In this document: positions 58,278 through 64,000 of the stretch, piece by piece
Numbering within the stretch: the stretch's first letter is position 1
Layout of the letters: every line of letters begins with the position of its first letter
Assembly (NCBI GenBank): GCA_037157565.1
Contig: JAZHRO010000055.1
Span: forward strand, 40,827,001 to 40,891,000
Length of the DNA: 64,000 bases
Direction: 5' to 3'
Source of the DNA: Thalassia testudinum
Lineage: Eukaryota > Streptophyta > Magnoliopsida > Alismatales > Hydrocharitaceae
Position numbers and translations under genes: made by a program
Notes under the pieces: generated by a model
What the model was told of the DNA's origin: nothing
Seen by the model: the letters and a program-made list of their open reading frames with translations, nothing else
Databases searched by the model: none

Positions 58278-58289
58278 GGCATGGGGGTA
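58278..58289 (+). other. PPT of A2
   Basis: GGCATGGGGGTA directly before the LTR tip TGATGGGAAC. Confidence 0.8.
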
Positions 58290-59212
58290 TGATGGGAACA
58301 CCATCATGAGCCCTAACTAGTTCATTTTGACCCAACTAAGTCAATATATGCTCCTATATAACCGCCAGAAGGTCATAACTCACTACATAAGCATTCTGAG
58401 AGAAACACAAGAACTAGGGTTAAAACTGCAATTTTACCAATGCAGTACAACCACAGATTTTTTCAAAGGCTGAACAAAGGTCAAATGGTCTTAATAAGAT
58501 AGCAAGTGGGTTGGATTAGACAGAAAAGGATTTGTGTATGTTTTGAGAATTACATGACTTTTGAAATCCTAAAAACAGACCCACTTAACTAACCAAGGTT
58601 CTGGTCAGGATAAGATTCACTTAAATCCTCTAAAAATCATAGAAAAATATTCTCTAGGATTTAGTACCTTCAATTTGACCATCAGAACTCATCTTGACCT
58701 AAAATGGAGTCTCAGACAGATATTTGCCTTAATTTGGATTTTTGCATAAATTACCTAGTAAAAAATGGTCAAAACTAAAATTCAACTTCACCATTGGATT
58801 CCTTAGGTCCATATTAGGTTTTTACCAAAATTTGGACCTAAGGAGAACTTGTCTTGACCTAGTTTGCAAAAAGGTCCTTTCTAATTACATTTATACCCCT
58901 AACTTTCAAAAAACCTCGCATCAGCCCCCCAACTTTTTTGTCGTCTTCACAAATAGTTCCCTCCACCATTATCGTGTCGGAAACCTACTCCGACGACTTT
59001 CAACTTGGATTTTCTCCTTGATTGCTTAAAGAAAATTGGAAGAGATCCTTTGAGAAATTATCTCCAGTATGAACCCATTGATGAGCTTTGATTCCCTCCC
59101 AATCTCTCAAGCAAATGCATGAGAGATTTGGGTCTCTTGAGAGCTTCCTTCTCCGACGAACCTTCCTTTCTTGGAAGCTTGGCTTCTAAGCACAAAATCC
59201 TCTCCAATGACC

Positions 59213-59220
59213 TATAAAGG
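59213..59220 (+). promoter_or_regulatory. Putative TATA box 1, A2 3' LTR
   Basis: TATAAAGG, one base different from the copy at 59,892 and from the 5' LTR. Confidence 0.5.
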
Positions 59221-59891
59221 AATCCCTAAGGTTCAACCATTTTCCTCAGCTTGAAATTGGGTTGGAATCCCCTCTATTCCTCTCTCCCCTGCGGTTGCAA
59301 GTCTCCACAAGCTCCAGCGGTCTATCTCCGACTCCTCTCGTTGCCCAACCATAATACCAGTGGTGGGTTTATCTCCATCACTGTCCTCCACGTCGAGCAA
59401 TACCAGCGGTCATCGTTCCTTCCCCGTCTTTGCCGTCGCCTCTCCTACGGAGATTCGTCTTCCCCATGTCTGGCAACCACACTGGCATGGGATCTCTGTC
59501 CATTTTTGTCCTTAGAGTATGTTTTTAAGTTCCCACTCTCTCATACTTTCTTCCCCTCTATCTATTTCCCAAAATCGACCACCGACACTACTAAAACACC
59601 CACATCTCCATCCCGATGACTACTTTGGTGAGGTGCTCCCATCGCTACGCACCTCCATCCACCTCGCCGACCACCCTATAACCTCCACTGCACCTTCCAA
59701 TATCTCCCAAAATTGGAAGGGAGATCCTCTGAGAAATTATCTCCAGTATGAACCTCTTGATGAGCTTTGATTCCCTCCCAATCTCTCGTGCGAACGCATG
59801 AGAGATTTGGGTCTCTTGAAAGCTTCCTTCTCCGGCAAACCTTCCTTTCTTGGAAGCTTGGCTTCCAAGCACAAAACCCTCTCCAATGACC

Positions 59892-59899
59892 TATAAAAG
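59892..59899 (+). promoter_or_regulatory. Putative TATA box 2, A2 3' LTR
   Basis: TATAAAAG in the second unit of the duplication, identical to the 5' LTR site at 36,647-36,654. Confidence 0.55.
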
Positions 59900-61090
59900 A
59901 ATCCCCAAGGCTCAACAGTTCTCCTCAGCTTGAAATGGTCCAGAATCCCCTCTATTCCTCTCTCCTCTCCGGCGGCAAGTCTCCACAAGCTCCGACGGTC
60001 TATCTCCGACTCCTCTCGTCGCCCAACCATAATACCAGTGGCGGGTTTATCTCCCTCATCGTCCTCCGCGTCAAGCAATACCAACCGTCGTCGTTCCTTC
60101 CCCGTCTTCGCCGTCGGCTTTCCTACAGAGGTTCATCTTCCCTACGTCTGGCAACCACACCGACGTGGGATCTCTATCCTTTTTGTCCTTAGAGTAGGTT
60201 TTAAGTTCCCTCTCTCTCATACTTTCTTCCCCTCTATCTATTTCCTAAAATCGACCACCGACACTACTAAAACACCCTCATCTCCTCCATCCCGACGACT
60301 CCTTCGCCGAGGTGCTCCCATCGCTACACACCTCCGTCCACCTCACCGACCACCCTACAACCTCCACTTCACCTTCCCGCTCCTTTCCCCTTACTCTATT
60401 CACTCCATCGTCCACCCAAACACCTCCCCAAATAGACCCACTCTCATCGACTGTTCCCACCACCGTCTGACCACCACGGCCACTCGTGCTCCACGCCACT
60501 ACCACCGTTACATTCGCCGTGCCAGGGTGACCCTGCTGAGCATTCTAACGTAGCCATAAGGCCTCTTTTCCTGATTTCAGGTCGCGGGTTAGAGTTGCCA
60601 TTGCTATTGAGATTTGAGCGAGGTTCAACCTGCTCCAGGTCTTGCTACGCCCAGGGTACACCTCCAGGCTATGTGCAATCGAAGCTCGCACACATCCAAG
60701 TCCTCACATAGGGGCTTTAGCAGCTGCAGTCTCGCCAAATTGGCCAAGCACCCTGCTCTACACTGCACGGAAGAAAGGTGGGACATTTAGTCCCACCTCG
60801 AATAGGAAAAGGTACCCGCACCCACATAAATTGCAAAACTGCACATAGTTGTTCGCCTCCAAACACTGAGGGTGAGGTCCTCCTCTCCCTTCACTCGGAC
60901 TCGTCTGCGACACCTCACCCAAGGACCTGGCTGACCCAACTACCTACCTGACCTACACTCCTTGCTCACCACCACACGCCAGTGAGCCTGGACCCGAGTA
61001 CACGCTAGGTCCGATTACCCGATTGACTGTGGCTCTAGGAGAATGAGACTGAAATAGAAAGAGAGAAAGAGAGAGGAGAGTTGCGTGGGG

Positions 61091-62893
61091 TGGTAAGACG
61101 ATTTTCACTTTCGAATAATATGATTAAGATGATTTATCGTTTTAGTATCAAAGTGGTGGAAAACCACTTAACAAAACAATTGAAATGAAAATTAAATCAC
61201 TCACAGAAGAGTAGATCGTGTCCACAGGGAGGCAATGACTTATTTAAACTCACAATTAAGTAGAAATCGAGTTCGCTAAAATAGTCATCAAATCAAACAA
61301 TGCATATGTCGCTCTGAATGTAAACCTTAAATTTATGGAGAAGTCAAGGGTTGTTGACGTAATTTTCATATAAGAAAATTATCCATGTGCAAGGGTATGC
61401 CATGTACTTTTCACTTGCATGCATACTAAGATGTAATTCAAAATTAAATGTAATGCATATAGAGATGAATCAATAAGGCTTAACAATTCTCTAGAAGAAT
61501 AAGCATAAAGCCATAAATTCACAATAATTTAATTAATCTAAGAAATAAAAAAAATGAATGTTGACAATGGCAATATCTGTAAATAGAAATTCACACAAAA
61601 ATAGAGGATCATACCTCTCTCCTCGTGCACGAGAGAGAGGCTCATTCGAGGACCTACTCTGGGAAAGGTCGACCAGAGTGAGGCCTTCGCGGTGGCTGCG
61701 GCGGTGCGTCACGAGATGGCCTAGGCCTGCTAGACGGAGGAGAGAAGTGGCGGCAGCGGCGAGTGTCGCTGCTGCTCTTGTGCATGAGGCTGGAGGCAAG
61801 GGCTGGTGGCTGCGAGGAGCGCGTGCTCTATAGCTGGAGGGCGTGCAGCGGGTGCTACGGGCAGAGGTGCGACGAGGGAGGCGCAGGCAGAGGTGCGCAC
61901 CCAGAGGGGCAGGTGTGGGAATGGTGCTGGACGGTGGTGCTGCGCGTGGTGCATGCGGCAGGAGATGAGGTGAGCCGAGGGGAGGCGCACGTGGGCTAGA
62001 AGTGGAGGGTGGCTGTTGCGGGTGTGCAGCAGGGGCACGCGCGGGCTGGTGGAGCGCGGGTGTGCGCAAGGTGCATGCTGCAAGAGGTGCGTGGGTGAGG
62101 AGCTGGTGGGGCGTGCAGCAGCTGGGAGCTGCGCGTGGAAAGGAAGATGTGCTTAGGCAGTAGGAGGTGGCTGTTGCTAGCCGCTTTGGCGTGAAGGTGG
62201 TCTGCGGTGATGGTGGTGGTGCTTTCGTTGAGGCCTGTAAATAGAGTAACGAAGGTGATGATGAATAGTTTCATGCAAAACAAAAGAAAAAGAGAAAGAA
62301 GAAAGGAGTTCTTTGCATGGTCGATGAGGCACACGCTCACGGGAAGTGGTCGAGCTCGCCGGCTTGGCGCGACGGTCGGTCACTCTGCTAGCCCATGGTG
62401 TGGCGAGGCTCGGCCGTGGAGACCACGGTGGTGGAGTGGAGTACACAATGGTGGAGTGGGGCGGTGTCTCTAGGAGCATGGCATCCTCCATCTTTTCTTT
62501 ATCCCAGTCGAGGAGACCAAATCCACTTTTGGCACTCCTCCTTGGCTGGGATCTTCAATGCGGCAGCTGGAGGAAGAAATGTAGCCGTTACTCATAGAAG
62601 AAGAATAATAAAATAATAATAAAATATTATGGTTATTTATACACAAACCCTTAACTTTTATGTTAACTTAAAATAATGCATGCAATGCACCTAATTGGTT
62701 AATTAATTAAATGAATGCAATTCTAAGTTAATTCTAAATGCATTTAGATATGGATGCCACACATGAATTATGCACTTAAGCTAAAAATATGAATTAATTT
62801 AATTACATCCTAATGTATGCTATCTAAATGTTAAAATTAACTTAATGTTGAGACACTTAAATACTTAAATAGCCCACAAATATGGGCTAATCA
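61091..62893 (-). repeat. C2 3' LTR
   Basis: An LTR of 1,803 bp, plus-strand ends TGGTAAGACG and GGGCTAATCA, related to the C1 LTR. The PPT lies to the right. The GC-rich middle (61,620-62,600) gives open frames of up to 178 codons on the minus strand; they are low-complexity Pro/Ala/Arg and I do not call them genes. Confidence 0.75.
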
Positions 62894-62907
62894 AATACCC
62901 CCATGCC
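62894..62907 (-). other. PPT of C2
   Basis: GGCATGGGGGTATT on the minus strand, adjacent to the LTR tip. Confidence 0.75.
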
Positions 62908-64000
62908 TAGTTTTTGCTAGTCCCTAGAAAATCTAAGCAATAACCTAACACTCTAAGTAAACTAGCCAACCCAATCGATCTTCCTTTAGAAACATGTTAA
63001 GTTCAGACTTTAGACCTAAGGTTCCCAAGTAGTTGCTAAGTTACAAGCTAGGTCAGCTAAAGATGAGTTGTAGGCACAGGTTTCCCTGATTTCTAACTCT
63101 ACCCTAGGGTTTATTGATCCCTGAGATTAAAGCATCCGTGCATGTGCATTGATCTGAGTTATTTGAGGTTGGTAAGATTGACAACCTAGAAAGGAAAAGG
63201 GATTTTTTTTAATATATATATTTTTGTTTGATTCCTCTAAGTCTAACCTTGGATCAGCTATCAACATGGTATGTGTTGGATTCATTGTCCCCATCACCAT
63301 ACCTCGAAGGGTGCCTGGCTTTCAATGCTTCGAGATAGCATCGCCCATAGCGACCCCAAGAACTCCTGGCAATCGATACTTTGAGATAGTATCGTCCGTG
63401 GATTTCTTAAGCGAATTCAGGCTTATGGCAACTGGCACTTCGAGATAAGGCCGCCCATGGTACCTGAACCGCACAATGTGCTTACATGCCCCCAATAGGA
63501 TAGATATCCTAAGAGACAAGCGCCAAGGAGGTAACATGTTATCATCGCATCCTCAAGGTGAGTATATACTCCACCTCTCCTGTGGTAGGAACTCTTCTAA
63601 TCAAATTGTGTTTAAAAGCTTCTCCTAAGTCAAAACTAAGAGAACCAACTTTTCTTTTAAGAAAGAAATTAAGGTAATCATTATTTACACAAGACCAAGT
63701 GTGTGTGAAATGTGGATGCTTAGGTTGCAAGGACCCTCAAACCAAAAGGTAGAAAAGACATCAGGTGCTACCCAGCCTTTAACTTAATCTCTAGCTTTCC
63801 TTCCACAACCTCTTGAGGAATGGTCCGCAACTTAACTCCTACTTAAGTTTTTAAGTCCACAAAGGACCCTAAAGGTCTAAAGCTAGTAGTTTACTTAGCT
63901 TCTAAAGTTCGACACCTAGAATCAACTTAATCTAACCTAAAGTTCTCATCTACTTAAGAATGTAGGGCCCAGCTAGTTAAGCTCAATAATACAATTTTTT
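62908..64000 (-). mobile_element. C2 internal 3' non-coding region (runs off window)
   Basis: It is homologous to 27,638-28,750 of C1 and 2,461-3,600 of A1. The CCATGG / TCGAGATA units are at about 63,310-63,470 and an AGGATAGATATCCT-type inverted repeat is near 63,495. No gene is reached before the window ends. Pol and the 5' LTR, if present, lie to the right. Confidence 0.7.

Larger units (their letters stand above)
53556..58289 (+). mobile_element. A2 interior: non-autonomous gypsy-like element
   Basis: It runs from the PBS to the PPT with no gag or pol. A leader (53,577-54,728) without recognisable genes is followed by the acidic ORF (54,729-56,552). Next comes the CTGAAGG...CTTAACGGAAGGCAACCC block (56,663-56,701), a second PPT-like block (AAGCATGGGGGGTGG, about 56,931-56,945), the CCATGG tandem units (57,690-57,860) and the PPT. 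Whole A2: 35,716 to beyond 61,090, including E1, E2 and C2. The outer TSD is not visible; the left flank is AAGGG. Confidence 0.8.
58290..61090 (+). repeat. A2 3' LTR with internal tandem duplication, cut by C2
   Basis: It matches the three segments of the 5' LTR in order. A part from AAATTGGAAG (about 59,030) to CACCTTCC (about 59,698) is repeated in tandem at about 59,708-60,386, so the U3/R boundary and its TATA box occur twice (59,213-59,220 and 59,892-59,899). The LTR stops at 61,090, where C2 begins; the remaining 0.4-0.5 kb should lie right of the window. Open frames of up to 207 codons (59,930-60,553) are LTR sequence. Confidence 0.85.

Noticed and set aside
61533..62083. 178-codon Pro/Ala/Arg-rich frame (minus) and its overlaps
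   Set aside because: It is in the GC-rich part of the C2 LTR. The related C1 LTR has no corresponding frame and the composition is low complexity.

Overview
This window is plant nuclear DNA, almost certainly an angiosperm heterochromatic (pericentromere-like) block. I find no host gene, no RNA gene and no CRISPR array. Essentially every base can be assigned to LTR retrotransposons of the Ty3/gypsy and Ty1/copia superfamilies, one LINE 3' end and one CACTA-like terminus, stacked inside each other. The plant assignment rests on tRNA-Asp and tRNA-iMet primer binding sites, a chromodomain integrase of the Tekay/Del type, Athila/Tat-type pol, and a copia gag with the UBN2-CCHC layout. I use working names A to I; they are not database names.

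Left part (1-21,741). A copia element F (+) has lost its pol except gag and protease remnants. Its 5' LTR is split by a minus-strand gypsy derivative A1. A1 in turn contains a complete minus-strand, non-autonomous gypsy element B1 (3,748-11,432) with two 1.7-kb LTRs, a tRNA-Asp PBS, a PPT and a target-site duplication (TSD). The F interior carries a solo B-type LTR (B2), which itself carries a solo A-type LTR (A3). Both solo LTRs have 5-bp TSDs.

Middle part (21,742-35,715). A decayed minus-strand copia pol (G) is split by a 2.8-kb solo LTR (H, TSD CCAAG). G then runs into a CACTA-like terminus, and that into a minus-strand Athila-like element C1 with protease-side, RT, RNase H and integrase remnants. 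The C1 integrase is split by a 1.6-kb solo LTR (I, TSD AACTC). C1 is interrupted by LTR D, D by a LINE 3' end, and the LINE by element A2.

Right part (35,716-64,000). A2 (+) is a non-autonomous gypsy-like element. Its 5' LTR holds two Tekay-like chromoviruses in the same orientation: E1 (complete, decayed, TSD GCAAG) and E2 (young and almost open, but with its 3' half deleted, TSD TCCGG). The A2 interior has a tRNA-Asp PBS and an unrecognised acidic ORF instead of gag-pol. Its 3' LTR has an internal 0.67-kb tandem duplication and is interrupted by a second C-type element (C2), which runs off the window.

How the parts relate. C1 shows that autonomous Athila/Tat-type machinery existed. A and B share its PPT and 3' region (and the expected tRNA-Asp primer) but carry an acidic ORF in place of gag-pol, so they look like non-autonomous passengers. 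The most interesting signals are: (i) that acidic ORF class; (ii) a second PPT-like block about 1.2-1.36 kb upstream of each 3' LTR in A, B and C; (iii) a covarying hairpin at the 5' tip of A-type LTRs; (iv) clusters of the palindrome AGACGTCT shared by LTRs of otherwise unrelated families.
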